A program made the translations under genes and the position numbers. Shown piece by piece: positions 1-8,876 of a stretch of 64,000 nt of DNA. Positions within the stretch are counted from its first letter, which is position 1, and every line of letters starts with the position of its first letter. The stretch is from Glutamicibacter nicotianae (GTDB lineage: Bacteria; Actinomycetota; Actinomycetes; Actinomycetales; Micrococcaceae), in the NCBI RefSeq assembly GCF_006539525.1, contig NZ_BJNE01000008.1, positions 1 through 64,000 of the forward strand, given 5' to 3'. The notes below the pieces were generated by a model, which was not told the DNA's origin, did no database searches, and saw only the letters and a program-made list of their open reading frames with translations.

Positions 1-661
1 CCTTGTAGGCTTCGGGAACCATGGTGTCGGCGATCATCGTCAAGATGCCTCCGGCAGCGACGGCGGTGGCGAAAGCCAGCACCTCGCCGGGCATGGATTC
101 CAGCAGCAGGGCTCCGAGGAAGGCCGCGATGCCGCAGGAAATGGCGATGGCGCCCCAGAGCAACGCGATCGAGGACCCCTTCTTCCCGGACGCTTTCATC
201 TGGGCGGTGCTCGCCAGGCCCTCGGGGACATTGGAGATGAAAATGGCGATCAGCATTGCCGGATTAATGCTTGCGCTGGCAACAACGGTCAGTCCCAGGG
301 CCACGGATTCTGGAATGCCGTCGATGAGCGCGCCGACCGCGAGCGCGGATCCGGACGAATCCTGCTCGTCTGCGCGCTGCGCCTGCCGCTTTCCAGTCCG
401 CCAGTCCAGCAGCCGGTTCGCACCGAAATACAAGGCAGCGCCCACGATCACACCGCCCAGCGTCGCACCAAGGCCACCGGTGCCATAGGCTTCGAGCACC
501 AGCTCGAAGGCCAGGGCGCTGATCAGGACCCCGGCGCCGAAGGCCATGATGGCGCTGACCCAGACCTTGGGGATCTTCAGCCACCAGGCAGCACCGGACC
601 CCAGCAGCAGGGCGGACCCGGCCACGGTGCCCCAAAGCAAAGCCTGCAACGAAGCGAACAT
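1..661 (-). CDS. ZIP family metal transporter (3' end outside window)
   Basis: An open minus-strand frame runs from an ATG at 661 to the left edge with no stop, so the C-terminus is missing. The visible 220 residues are mostly hydrophobic helices. They carry ZIP-family signatures: a helix ending in ALIDGIPES and a following helix with SNVPEG, whose polar residues line the metal site in ZIP/ZupT proteins. The likely role is uptake or movement of a divalent metal such as zinc across the cytoplasmic membrane; substrate cannot be read from sequence. It lies 61 nt behind dnaB on the same strand and could be read through from it. An opposite-strand frame over the same bases is only a shadow. Confidence 0.8.
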   Translation of the reverse strand, partial: MFASLQALLWGTVAGSALLLGSGAAWWLKIPKVWVSAIMAFGAGVLISALAFELVLEAYGTGGLGATLGGVIVGAALYFGANRLLDWRTGKRQAQRADEQDSSGSALAVGALIDGIPESVALGLTVVASASINPAMLIAIFISNVPEGLASTAQMKASGKKGSSIALLWGAIAISCGIAAFLGALLLESMPGEVLAFATAVAAGGILTMIADTMVPEAYK

Positions 662-722
662 GGCACCCACTATAGCCAGCAATGAGCCGGGTTAGTAGGT
701 GCCATATGAGTTCTGACTGGGA

Positions 723-2093
723 CTAACCCTCGTTGGACATGTTATTGAAACGCGAGTAGTGGCCCTGGAAGGCCACGGTGATGGTCTTGGTCGGACCTGC
801 ACGGTGCTTCGCGATGATCACGTCGGCCTCGCCCGGACGGTTTTCCTTGTCGTACACGTCGTCGCGGTGCAGCAAGATGACCATGTCGGCGTCCTGCTCG
901 ATCGAACCCGATTCACGCAGGTCCGAGACCATGGGCCGCTTGTCGGTGCGCTGCTCGGATCCGCGGTTCAGCTGCGACAGCGCGATCAGCGGCACGTCGA
1001 GCTCCTTGGCCAGTAGCTTGAGGTTACGCGAGAACTCCGAGACTTCCTGCTGGCGCGATTCCACGCGCTTGCCCGAGCTCATCAGCTGCAGGTAGTCGAG
1101 GATGATCATGCGCAGCTCGTTGCGCTGCTTGAGCCGGCGGCACTTGGCGCGGATTTCCATCATGGACATGTTCGGCGAATCGTCGATGAACAGCGGGGCT
1201 TCGTTGAGCCGGCCCATGGTCGTGGCGATCTTGGTCCACTGCGCATCTTCCACCGAGCCCTTGCGCAGGTCCTGCAGCTGGATAGACGCTTCGGCCGAGA
1301 GCAGGCGCATCGCAATTTCGTTGCGGCCCATTTCCAGGGAGAAGAACACGGTGGCCATGTTGTGCTTGATGGCAGCCGAACGGGCGAAGTCCAGCGCGAA
1401 GGTCGACTTGCCGACGGCGGGACGGGCAGCGATGATGATCATCTGGCCGCCCTTCAGGCCCTGGGTCAGCTCGTCGAATTCGTAGAAGCCGGTGGGCACG
1501 CCGGTGATGCCGTCGCCCGCGTTGGCCGCGTTCTCGATCTCGTCGACCGTGTCTTCGATGATGTCCGAGAGGCGCACGTAGTCCTCGCTGCTGCGGTTCT
1601 CGGCAACCTTGTACACCTCGGCCTGGGCTTCGTTGACGATTGCGTCGACCTCGCCATCCGGCGAGTAGCCCATCTGGACGATGCGCGTACCGGCGTCAAC
1701 CAGCCGGCGCAGCACTGCGCGTTCGTGCACGATTTCTGCGTAGTACCCGGCATTCGCCGCAGTGGGAACCTGCTGGATGAGGTTGTGCAGGTAGGCAGCG
1801 CCACCCACGCGCGAGATTTCGCCGCGCTTGGTCAGCAAGTCGGCTACGGTGACCGCATCGGCTGGCTCGCCGCGGCCGTAGAGGTCAACGATTGCCTCGT
1901 AGATGGATTCGTGGGAGGGACGGTAGAAGTCGGTGCCGCGGATGGATTCAACGACGTCGGCAATCGCATCCTTGGAAAGCATCATGCCGCCGAGCACCGA
2001 CATTTCGGCCTCGATATCCTGTGGCGGTTTGCGCCCTGCGTCGGATTCCCGTCCTTCGTAAACCGGCTCAGCACTCATTGCAGACACTTCCAT
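723..2093 (-). CDS. dnaB: Replicative DNA helicase DnaB
   Basis: A 456-residue protein matching full-length DnaB. The N-terminal helical domain spans about residues 22-125, then a linker, then the RecA-like C-terminal domain with Walker A ARPAVGKST at 223-231 and later ILDYLQLM (Walker B region) and SQLNRGSEQR. It unwinds DNA ahead of the replisome as a hexamer and binds primase through the N-domain. No intein is present, although actinobacterial dnaB is a common intein host. The start is ATG at 2093; an in-frame ATG at 2078 gives MSAEPVY and is an alternative. Its upstream gap carries many DnaA boxes. It is separated by 12 kb from rplI, its usual neighbour. Confidence 0.97.
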   Translation of the reverse strand: MEVSAMSAEPVYEGRESDAGRKPPQDIEAEMSVLGGMMLSKDAIADVVESIRGTDFYRPSHESIYEAIVDLYGRGEPADAVTVADLLTKRGEISRVGGAAYLHNLIQQVPTAANAGYYAEIVHERAVLRRLVDAGTRIVQMGYSPDGEVDAIVNEAQAEVYKVAENRSSEDYVRLSDIIEDTVDEIENAANAGDGITGVPTGFYEFDELTQGLKGGQMIIIAARPAVGKSTFALDFARSAAIKHNMATVFFSLEMGRNEIAMRLLSAEASIQLQDLRKGSVEDAQWTKIATTMGRLNEAPLFIDDSPNMSMMEIRAKCRRLKQRNELRMIILDYLQLMSSGKRVESRQQEVSEFSRNLKLLAKELDVPLIALSQLNRGSEQRTDKRPMVSDLRESGSIEQDADMVILLHRDDVYDKENRPGEADVIIAKHRAGPTKTITVAFQGHYSRFNNMSNEG

Positions 2094-2182
2094 CCCCTAT
2101 TGACCCGCTGGGAAAATTCTCCTTGCCCTCATGGCAACGCTTCATCATGTCAGTCGATACGGACATTTAGCTGTAAAGCGCC

Positions 2183-2633
2183 TGTGGATATTTCTCTCCC
2201 GAAGCCAACACTAGGGCTGTTATTAACAGGCGTAAACCTCATTATCCACAGAATATGTGGATAACACACCGCTACCTGTGGACTCCCCTGTTCACAGTCT
2301 GGGGAGAACCCTGTGGATTACCCCACTCTACACACCGGTAACACCGATTGACTAGGCTATTTGCATTTTCACACTTGTGGAAAGAAAGTTAATTCATTGA
2401 AGGTCACGCCAACCACATCGAGGTTATCAACACCCGAAATCGCCCAGTTTCCGGGGTTTTTGCTCCTTTGTTCACATTTCCCCACACTTCATCCACAGTT
2501 TTGTGGATAACACTGTGGATACTGTTAATTTTGCAAAACCCTTAGTCACCACGGATTATTGTTCGCTATCAAGGCTCCGAGCCCGAAGTAGTTCACAACC
2601 GACAAGAATTTCACCGCTCAGGGCCGTGGATAA
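2183..2633. promoter_or_regulatory. DnaA-box cluster upstream of dnaB
   Basis: The AT-rich gap before dnaB holds three perfect 9-mers of the DnaA-box type: TTATCCACA at 2242-2250 and its reverse form TGTGGATAA at 2256-2264 and 2502-2510. One-mismatch forms lie at 2183-2191, 2312-2320, 2489-2497, 2514-2522 and 2625-2633. The boxes at 2242 and 2256 face each other, and those at 2489, 2502 and 2514 form a tight triple. It could control dnaB, titrate DnaA (datA-like) or be a remnant origin element. Confidence 0.75.
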
Positions 2634-2876
2634 CTTGATGTCGCCGACGTGGCGTTGCGTGAATTTGAAGCCGTAACTGCGCTCTTGGCGCACTGCCGCC
2701 GATTTACCTCCGCAATCAGCTGCAGTGGAAGTGCAATTACACGTCGAACTTGCCCGCAGTGCATGGGCTGCATGTAGTCCAGGGTTGCTGCCGGTGCGCC
2801 CGGAGATCAAGAGGCATCGCGCCTAGTTTTCAGATTGGCGCAAGGATAAAGTGATTCCGCAGGCCTCGAAATCAAA
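2634..2876. other. Intergenic stretch with no supported gene
   Basis: Between the DnaA-box cluster and the terminator at 2877 there is no frame with plausible codon use and a ribosome site. A short minus-strand frame over 2556-2810 overlaps the boxes and reads as low-complexity noise. Confidence 0.5.
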
Positions 2877-2918
2877 AAAGCTTCGGCCAGATCAATACGT
2901 TGATCTGGCCGAAGCTTT
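2877..2918 (-). terminator. Rho-independent terminator of the flavin reductase gene
   Basis: A perfect 19-bp inverted repeat with a TACG loop lies 16 nt behind the stop codon at 2935. Read on the minus strand it ends in a run of six T residues, giving a strong intrinsic terminator. Confidence 0.9.
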
Positions 2919-2934
2919 GGAAGTTCAGAAGGGC

Positions 2935-3435
2935 TTAGACGAGCTCGGGAACCGGCAGTGAATGGAAGCGCGAATCGTGGAAGATCTGCGGTGAGTGCTT
3001 CGAGATGCGGTGCCCGTGGACTTCCATCAAGATCACCCAGTGATCCCCCGCTTCGACCTCGTTGTAAATCGAGGTTTCCAGCCACAGCGTGGACTCGTTA
3101 ATGAACAGTGCGCCCTGCTCCGAGGAATAGGTGTCGATTCCTCGGAATCGGTCGCCGTTCTTGGAAGCGATCTGAGCGCAGACTCCTTCATTGCGTTCGC
3201 TGAGCACCGAAACGCCGATGCGGCCAGCGTTGCGCAGCTTTGGCCACGTATTCGAGGATTTCTGCACGGCGAACATCACCAGTGCTGGCTCGAGGGAAAC
3301 ACCCACGGTAAATGACGAAGCCACAATGCCGGTTTTCTCGCCATCGAGTTCTGCACAGAGGGCGGCTACGCCTGACGGATGCTGAGCGAAAACCTTGCGC
3401 AGGGTCAACGGGTCAAGTTCAAGATTCAATGACAT
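2935..3435 (-). CDS. Flavin reductase-like domain protein
   Basis: A 166-residue protein of the FMN-binding split-barrel flavin reductase family (HpaC/NtaB type). It reads as a single domain: an N-terminal TLRKVFAQHPSGVAAL segment, a GIVASSFTVGVSLEP strand-loop that shapes the flavin site, and a C-terminal GDHWVILMEVHG segment. Such proteins reduce FMN or FAD with NAD(P)H and pass it to a partner monooxygenase. The ATG at 3435 has GAAGGA about 9 nt upstream; the frame extends upstream to 3618 but that part is compositionally poor. The flavin monooxygenase 500 bp upstream carries its own FAD, so a partnership is not implied. A perfect terminator follows. Confidence 0.88.
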   Translation of the reverse strand: MSLNLELDPLTLRKVFAQHPSGVAALCAELDGEKTGIVASSFTVGVSLEPALVMFAVQKSSNTWPKLRNAGRIGVSVLSERNEGVCAQIASKNGDRFRGIDTYSSEQGALFINESTLWLETSIYNEVEAGDHWVILMEVHGHRISKHSPQIFHDSRFHSLPVPELV

Positions 3436-3875
3436 GGCTCGATTCCTTCGGGTCTTGCCCACCGCGCAGTAGTCCGCACGCCGGAGCTTCTTGCTTCTCG
3501 AAGCCGCCAGAGTTGGAGTTCCGCGCCGTGTGCGGTACTTGTTCCAGCACGTTTTTGCGTGGAACCGAATCCTCACCTGGAGCACCCCACTACCGTTGAG
3601 AGGGTTGCCGATCAGCAAGCCAGGGCTTATAGCTGATGCTCTTGATTCTGCTTAAAACAATATGGGTGATTACGAAGCAGCGTCAAACAATTCACTTCTT
3701 AAATCGAAATACTCCGGCATTCATTCGGTGAACTGCGGTCATTTCTGGTCGCAATCGCTCATTTGTTCGCCACAAATCATGTCCTGCTCGCCTTAATGCT
3801 GAGGAACCGGCTTGCAACGGGATCCCTGACCGGTTCGGCCCCCAGTACCTGTTCTGCCGGTTGGCAACGAGCCTC
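3436..3875. other. Intergenic stretch with no supported gene
   Basis: About 440 bp that is visibly more AT-rich than its surroundings from 3600 to 3790. It should hold the promoter of the flavin reductase gene. Short frames here lack ribosome sites. Confidence 0.5.
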
Positions 3876-3909
3876 GGCCCGCCCGGACCAATCACGGTCC
3901 AGGCGGGCC
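3876..3909 (-). terminator. Hairpin behind the flavin monooxygenase gene
   Basis: Fourteen-base arms (GGCCCGCC.GGACC and its complement, with one C/A mismatch) around a 6-nt loop, 25 nt past the stop at 3935. There is no clear T-run, so it may slow or stop transcription less strictly. Confidence 0.6.
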
Positions 3910-3934
3910 GGGAAACCTCAGGTACTTCCGCGCT

Positions 3935-5731
3935 TCAGAGCCGGTGGAAGCTTTCGGCGAGTGCGTACACCGGGGTGTCCAGCCCCTCGTAGCGGGCCTT
4001 GAGCTGCAGCCCGAGGTACTTGGAGTAGTGGCGCGACTGGTGCAGGTTGCCGCCGTGGAACCACAGGTTCTTGACTCTGGTCGGCTTCCACATGTTGCGC
4101 AGCTCCCCCTCCCACGGTCCGGGATCCTTGGTGGTGCCCGACCCCAGTCCCCAGCACTTGCCCACCTCGTCGGCGACCTCCTGGGATATCAGCTGCGCGG
4201 CCCAGCCATTCATGGAGCCGTAACCGGTCGCGTAGACCACCGCATCGGCGGGCAGCTCGGTGCCGTCGGCCAGTACCACGGAATGCTCGGTCAGGTGCGA
4301 GACTTCTCCCTTGGCCAGGGCGATGGAACCATCGGCCACCAGCTCCGAGGCGCCGATGTTGATGTAGTAGCCCGAACCGCGGCGCAGGTACTTCAGGAAC
4401 AGGCCCGAGTCGTCGTCCCCGAAGTCCAGATCGAACCCGGCATCGGTCAGCGACTGGTAGAACTGAGCGTCATCCTCGCGGATCTGGGCGAAGGCCGGCT
4501 TGTGGAACTCGGGCAGAACCTTGTACGGGATCGAGGCGAAGATCAAGTCCGCGGTATTGTGGTCGATCCCGTTGGCCAGCGCCTCCTCCGAGTACAGCGG
4601 GCCGAGCACGGTCTTCATCAGCGATTCGGAACGCACGATATGGGTGCTGGAGCGCTGCACCATGACCGGCTTCGCTCTGTTGTTCACCAGGTCGGCGCAG
4701 ATGTCGTGGGCTGAATTGTTCGACCCGATCACCACCACGTTCTTGCCCCGGTAGGCCTCGCCGCCAGGATGGGTCGAAGAGTGGTTCTGCTCGCCGGCGA
4801 AGATGTCCTGCCCCGGGTACTGCGGCAGGTTCGGGATGCCTGACATGCCGGTGGCCAGGACCAGATGGGTGGGGCGCAGGGTCAGCGGCTGGCCGTCGCG
4901 GATGACGTCGACGATCCAGCCCTCGCCTTCGGAGTCCTTGCGTGCGCCCACCGCCTCAGTCAGGGACCAGTAGTCCAGCTCCATGAGCTTTGTGTAGCAC
5001 TCCAGCCAGTCCCCCATCTTGTCCTTCGGGGTGAACACCGGCCAGTGGTCGGGGAACTCGATATACGGCATGTGGTCGTACCAGACCGGGTCGTGCAGGG
5101 CCAGGGAGTGGTAGCGCGAACGCCACTGGTCGCCGGGCTTGGGATGCTTGTCGATGATCAGCGCGGGCACGCCCATGCGCTTCAGCCGCGCACCCAGGCC
5201 GATGCCGCCCTGGCCGCCGCCGATGACCAGGACATAGGGCTGCTCAGTGATTCCCAAGGATTCCTGGGCCTTCTTCCGCCGGTCCAGCCAGTTCTCCGAG
5301 ACCATGTCCGCCCCGTGGTCCGCCCCCAATTCGCGGCGCGCCCCGGAAGGCTCGGGGAAGTCGCGCAGTCCTTGCGCGGTGGACAGCATTGTCCAGCCCA
5401 ACCCGTCCCGCAACCGGAACAGGCCCTTGCCCTGCACCGCGTCGTTCTCGAAGGTGAACCAGGCCTCGATGACGCCCTCGGCTTCCGTGGCGCTGGTCAC
5501 CTGCAGGTTGCGCGGCCAGGCCCCGGCATCGATGCCCAGCAGCATGGACTGGATGCCGTCGCGCCCCTCCGCGGTATGCAGGTTCCAAGTCAGCGAGGTC
5601 AGGTCGCGCCAGTAGGATTCCTCGCCGAACATTTGCACTGCGGCGGCGGAATCACTGGCCGACAACGCCTGCTGCAGCTTCGCCAGCCATGATCGTGCCT
5701 GGGTTTCCGGGGAGTTCTCGGCCATCGTCAT
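3935..5731 (-). CDS. Flavin-containing monooxygenase with N-terminal NTF2-like domain
   Basis: A protein of about 598 residues in two parts. Residues 1-125 resemble an NTF2/SnoaL-like fold (DLTSLTWNLHTAEG, WFTFENDAVQGKG). Then a class B flavin monooxygenase: FAD Rossmann motif GGGQGG near residue 172, an FMO fingerprint-like segment FAGEQNHSS, and a second dinucleotide motif GSNNSA for NADPH. It probably adds one oxygen atom to a small nucleophilic or carbonyl substrate; the substrate is unknown. The start is ambiguous: GTG 5734, ATG 5731 or ATG 5725, after a purine-rich AGAAAGAA. The regulator gene at 5844-7016 lies just upstream on the same strand, which suggests control by it. Confidence 0.87.
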   Translation of the reverse strand: MTMAENSPETQARSWLAKLQQALSASDSAAAVQMFGEESYWRDLTSLTWNLHTAEGRDGIQSMLLGIDAGAWPRNLQVTSATEAEGVIEAWFTFENDAVQGKGLFRLRDGLGWTMLSTAQGLRDFPEPSGARRELGADHGADMVSENWLDRRKKAQESLGITEQPYVLVIGGGQGGIGLGARLKRMGVPALIIDKHPKPGDQWRSRYHSLALHDPVWYDHMPYIEFPDHWPVFTPKDKMGDWLECYTKLMELDYWSLTEAVGARKDSEGEGWIVDVIRDGQPLTLRPTHLVLATGMSGIPNLPQYPGQDIFAGEQNHSSTHPGGEAYRGKNVVVIGSNNSAHDICADLVNNRAKPVMVQRSSTHIVRSESLMKTVLGPLYSEEALANGIDHNTADLIFASIPYKVLPEFHKPAFAQIREDDAQFYQSLTDAGFDLDFGDDDSGLFLKYLRRGSGYYINIGASELVADGSIALAKGEVSHLTEHSVVLADGTELPADAVVYATGYGSMNGWAAQLISQEVADEVGKCWGLGSGTTKDPGPWEGELRNMWKPTRVKNLWFHGGNLHQSRHYSKYLGLQLKARYEGLDTPVYALAESFHRL

Positions 5732-5843
5732 CACTTCATTTCTTTCTGGAACCGTCTAATTGGTGCGTCAGGTGCCCTGCCGCGTGGAATCCAGATTATG
5801 ACGTGGATCACAAGAAGAAAGGGTTGCAAAAGGTTGCGCGATG

Positions 5844-7016
5844 TCAGCAGGAGAAGACCACCGGCACGGTCAGCCGGTATGGGCGCGCGGCGATGATTCC
5901 GCCGAGCTTGGCACGCAGCCGTGACACCTCGGCGCGCACCGTCACCGCACTCACGGGCCCAGGCCACAGCTCAGCGAGCCCGTCCGCATCGACACCCTGG
6001 TGCCGACGGGCTAGAAGCTCCAGGATCTGCCAATGCCGCCACCCCAGGGGCACTTCGGTGCGTTCCGAGCCCACGCTGATCACCACCTTCGGCACCGGGC
6101 CGGAGCACAGTTCCAGCACTACCCGCTCCGCAACGGGACGCAGTAACCATCCCCCGGGGACCGGTGCGGCGTGCATGGCGCCCAGACCGCGTACCCAGAC
6201 GTTGCCCTCCTGCAGCCCCCCAGGCACAGGGAGGCGTGCCGGGCAGTCGAATCCTCGGCTGGCGGCCACGGCAAGATGCCCATCCACCAGCACGTAGCGT
6301 CCGCCCGGGCCATCCACGGCACTGCGCAGCTCGTCCAGCTCCAGCTGGTGCAGCCGCAGTAGCTCACCCTCGGCCTCCCGCGCGGTCGCGGAAACCAGCG
6401 CGAGGGTGTGCGGATGCGCGGTACGGAAGGACCCAGCCAGAGTCACCGTGGCCACCAAGGCGCCGGTGGCCGGGTTGACGATCGGCGCCGAGGTGCACAC
6501 CCAGGCATGCTGCTCCTCGCGGGCATGCTCCGGGCCGAAGACCTGCATGGGAATCCGTTCGACCATAACCGTGCCGATGCCATTGGTTCCCACATCCGCC
6601 TCCCGCCAGCGCGCTCCAGGAATGAAGCCGATACCGTCACTTTGCCGGCGCACGGCGCGCGGGCCGCGCACCGAGAGGATGTAGCCTTCCCCGTCGGTGA
6701 TGACCAGCTGGTTTTCTGCCTGCCCTGCCAGGGGCAGGAGCCGGTCGCCCAGCAGTTCGCCGAGAATCGACATTTCCTGGTTGCCCCGCCGGCGAGCAGC
6801 CAGCTGGTCCTCCGGCAGCAACCTGGATTCTCCACCGCGGCCCGGAGCCCGCTTCCAGGAGCGCGCAATGACCGGACGCACCTCGCTCCGGATGCGCGCG
6901 CCCTCGGACCAGGCGCGATGCAAGGGCAGCAATTGCCGGGCGTAACCCAGTGGATCCACACTGGCGCCGAGCGCAGCTTGCAGGCTCTGGGCAGCAGGAG
7001 TGCGGACAGGTGTCAT
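5844..7016 (-). CDS. GAF-domain transcriptional regulator (AcoR-like N-terminus, winged-helix C-terminus)
   Basis: About 390 residues. The N-terminal two thirds match the sensory part of AcoR-type activators, with GAF-like segments ITDGEGYIL, GTNGIGT and APIVNPATGALVATVTLAG. Unlike AcoR there is no AAA+ sigma54 domain. The last 80 residues look like a winged-helix domain with VPLGWRHWQILELLARR and VTVRAEVSRLRAKLGG. It probably senses a small molecule and controls the adjacent monooxygenase and/or the divergent acyl-CoA ligase. The start is uncertain: ATG 7016 gives MTPVRTP but has no clear ribosome site, and upstream starts at 7073 or 7115 are possible. Confidence 0.8.
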   Translation of the reverse strand: MTPVRTPAAQSLQAALGASVDPLGYARQLLPLHRAWSEGARIRSEVRPVIARSWKRAPGRGGESRLLPEDQLAARRRGNQEMSILGELLGDRLLPLAGQAENQLVITDGEGYILSVRGPRAVRRQSDGIGFIPGARWREADVGTNGIGTVMVERIPMQVFGPEHAREEQHAWVCTSAPIVNPATGALVATVTLAGSFRTAHPHTLALVSATAREAEGELLRLHQLELDELRSAVDGPGGRYVLVDGHLAVAASRGFDCPARLPVPGGLQEGNVWVRGLGAMHAAPVPGGWLLRPVAERVVLELCSGPVPKVVISVGSERTEVPLGWRHWQILELLARRHQGVDADGLAELWPGPVSAVTVRAEVSRLRAKLGGIIAARPYRLTVPVVFSC

Positions 7017-7123
7017 GCTTAGAGAATGGCATGCATCCTGGTCTAGGGGAAGACTTGCAGTCCTTTCCTGCATGCCAGCGCCACTGCTGTGCACTCGGCG
7101 CTGCAATGCATCCATTCAACGAA

Positions 7124-7160
7124 ATGAAACTTCGTTTCGTAGATAGAACTGCAGTTTCAT
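7124..7160. promoter_or_regulatory. Inverted repeats in the divergent promoter region
   Basis: GAAAC-TTC-GTTTC at 7126-7138 lies inside a wider pair ATGAAAC (7124-7130) and GTTTCAT (7154-7160). The position between the regulator gene and the divergent acyl-CoA ligase gene makes this a candidate operator for the GAF-type regulator. Confidence 0.45.
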
Positions 7161-7253
7161 GCCACGATATGAATCAGTGTGATCCATTCCACATTCCGAG
7201 CCGGCGAACCCGGCTGCAGCGGAACAGTAACAGAGAACAAAGGACGTCACCCC

Positions 7254-8861
7254 ATGGTCATGACCCGTGCAAACCATTCAGAACTGACCCCGCTGCGTTT
7301 CCTTGAGCGCACAGCCGAGGCCTATCCGAAGAAGACCGCCGTCATCCATGGAACTCGCAGCTACACCTACGCGGAACTCGAAGTACGCGTGCACCGCTTT
7401 GCCCAGGCGCTGAAGGCACGCATTGAACCGGGCGACCGCGTGGCCGTGCTGGCACCGAATACTCCCGAAATGCTCATGGCGCATTACGCCGTACCGCTGG
7501 CTGGTGGCGTCCTCATTGCCCTGAATACCCGCCTTTCGGCCCACGAGCTGCAGTACATCATTGATCATTCGGCTACCAAGCTGATGCTTGCCGACACCGA
7601 GCTGCTGGAGAATACGAAGACTCTGCGCCGGGAGAACCCGACGCTGGAGGCGCTCATTGAAATCACCGATGACCAGTACTCTGGACCGCGTCCCGAAGTG
7701 CAAGTGGACGCCACCTTGGACGAGCTGCTCGCAGAAGCCTCGGATGAGAAGCTTCCCTATGCCATAGCCGACGAGCGGGCGCCGATCACCCTCAACTACA
7801 CGTCAGGCACCACCGGCAAGCCGAAGGGCGTGCTCTACTCGCACCGCGGCAGCTACCTGAATTCCTTGGGCGAAGCGCACCACCAGGGCTTCACCGCCAA
7901 GACCCGCTACCTGTGGACCCTGCCGATGTTCCACTGCAATGGATGGTGCACCCCATGGGCCGTTACCGCAGCAGGAGGAACCCACCTGTGCCTGCGCGGC
8001 GTGCGCGAGGATGCGGTCTGGGACGCCATCGAGAATCTGGGGACCACGCACCTGTGCGGCGCCCCGACCGTTTGCTCCATCATCGCCGACTCCACCCGCG
8101 CCCACCAGCTTGATGCGCCATTGCGGATCACCACCGCTGGCGCTCCGCCATCCCCGGCCATCATCTCCAAGCTGCAGAATCTGGGCATCGAAGTAGTCCA
8201 CGTGTACGGCCTGACCGAAGTCTATGGGCCGTACACGGTGTGCGAATACCAGGATGAGTGGGATGAGATCGATGGGCCGGCCCGGGCAGCGAAGCTCGCC
8301 CGCCAGGGCGTTGGCATGATCACCGCCGAGTCCGCGCGCATTGTCGACGAGAACATGAACGATGTCCCGGCAGACGGGCAGACCATGGGCGAGATCGTGC
8401 TGCGCGGCAATAACGTCATGATCGGCTACTACCGCGACGACGCCGCCACCGCCCAAGCTTTCCATGGCGGCTGGTTCCACACCGGCGACCTCGGCGTCAT
8501 GCACCCGGACGGCTACATCCAGGTGCGCGACCGGGCCAAGGACATCATCATTTCCGGCGGCGAGAACATCTCCACCATCGAGGTGGAACAGGCCCTCGCA
8601 TCGCACCCAGAAGTGCTGGACCTTGCAGTCATCGGCGTCGCCGACGAGAAATGGGGCGAGCGCCCGGTGGCTTATGTCATCCGCACCAGCGGATCCACCC
8701 TGGATGCCGAAACCCTGATTCGCTTCGCCCGCGAAAAGCTGGCCGGATTCAAGGTGCCGCGCACCATCGTCTTCCCGCAGGATCTGCCGCGCACCTCCAC
8801 TGGTAAGGTGCAGAAGAATGTTCTGCGCGCCCAGGCGCTTGAAGACAGCACGACGAACTAG
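7254..8861 (+). CDS. Acyl-CoA synthetase (AMP-forming, fatty-acid ligase family)
   Basis: A 535-residue ANL-superfamily ligase. The P-loop-like YTSGTTGKPKG sits near residues 180-192, a central VYGLTEVYGPY motif precedes the adenylation site, YYRDD and GWFHTGDLG follow, and the hinge DRAKDIIISGGENIS leads to the C-terminal lid with PRTSTGKVQK, whose lysine drives adenylation. It converts a carboxylic acid, ATP and CoA to acyl-CoA, AMP and pyrophosphate. The length and SGGENIS motif suggest medium-chain or aryl acids, but this is inference. ATG 7254 has AAAGGA 9 nt upstream. A thioesterase gene follows 15 nt later, so the two likely share an mRNA. Confidence 0.93.
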   Translation: MVMTRANHSELTPLRFLERTAEAYPKKTAVIHGTRSYTYAELEVRVHRFAQALKARIEPGDRVAVLAPNTPEMLMAHYAVPLAGGVLIALNTRLSAHELQYIIDHSATKLMLADTELLENTKTLRRENPTLEALIEITDDQYSGPRPEVQVDATLDELLAEASDEKLPYAIADERAPITLNYTSGTTGKPKGVLYSHRGSYLNSLGEAHHQGFTAKTRYLWTLPMFHCNGWCTPWAVTAAGGTHLCLRGVREDAVWDAIENLGTTHLCGAPTVCSIIADSTRAHQLDAPLRITTAGAPPSPAIISKLQNLGIEVVHVYGLTEVYGPYTVCEYQDEWDEIDGPARAAKLARQGVGMITAESARIVDENMNDVPADGQTMGEIVLRGNNVMIGYYRDDAATAQAFHGGWFHTGDLGVMHPDGYIQVRDRAKDIIISGGENISTIEVEQALASHPEVLDLAVIGVADEKWGERPVAYVIRTSGSTLDAETLIRFAREKLAGFKVPRTIVFPQDLPRTSTGKVQKNVLRAQALEDSTTN

Positions 8862-8876
8862 CCCGAGGATCACTAA

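Noticed and set aside
1362-2264. Plus-strand 300-codon frame over dnaB
   Set aside because: It lies antisense to the well-supported dnaB gene; composition is that of a GC-rich shadow frame.
2556-2810. 84-codon minus-strand frame in the dnaB-flavin reductase gap
   Set aside because: No ribosome site, overlaps DnaA-box DNA and has low-complexity composition.
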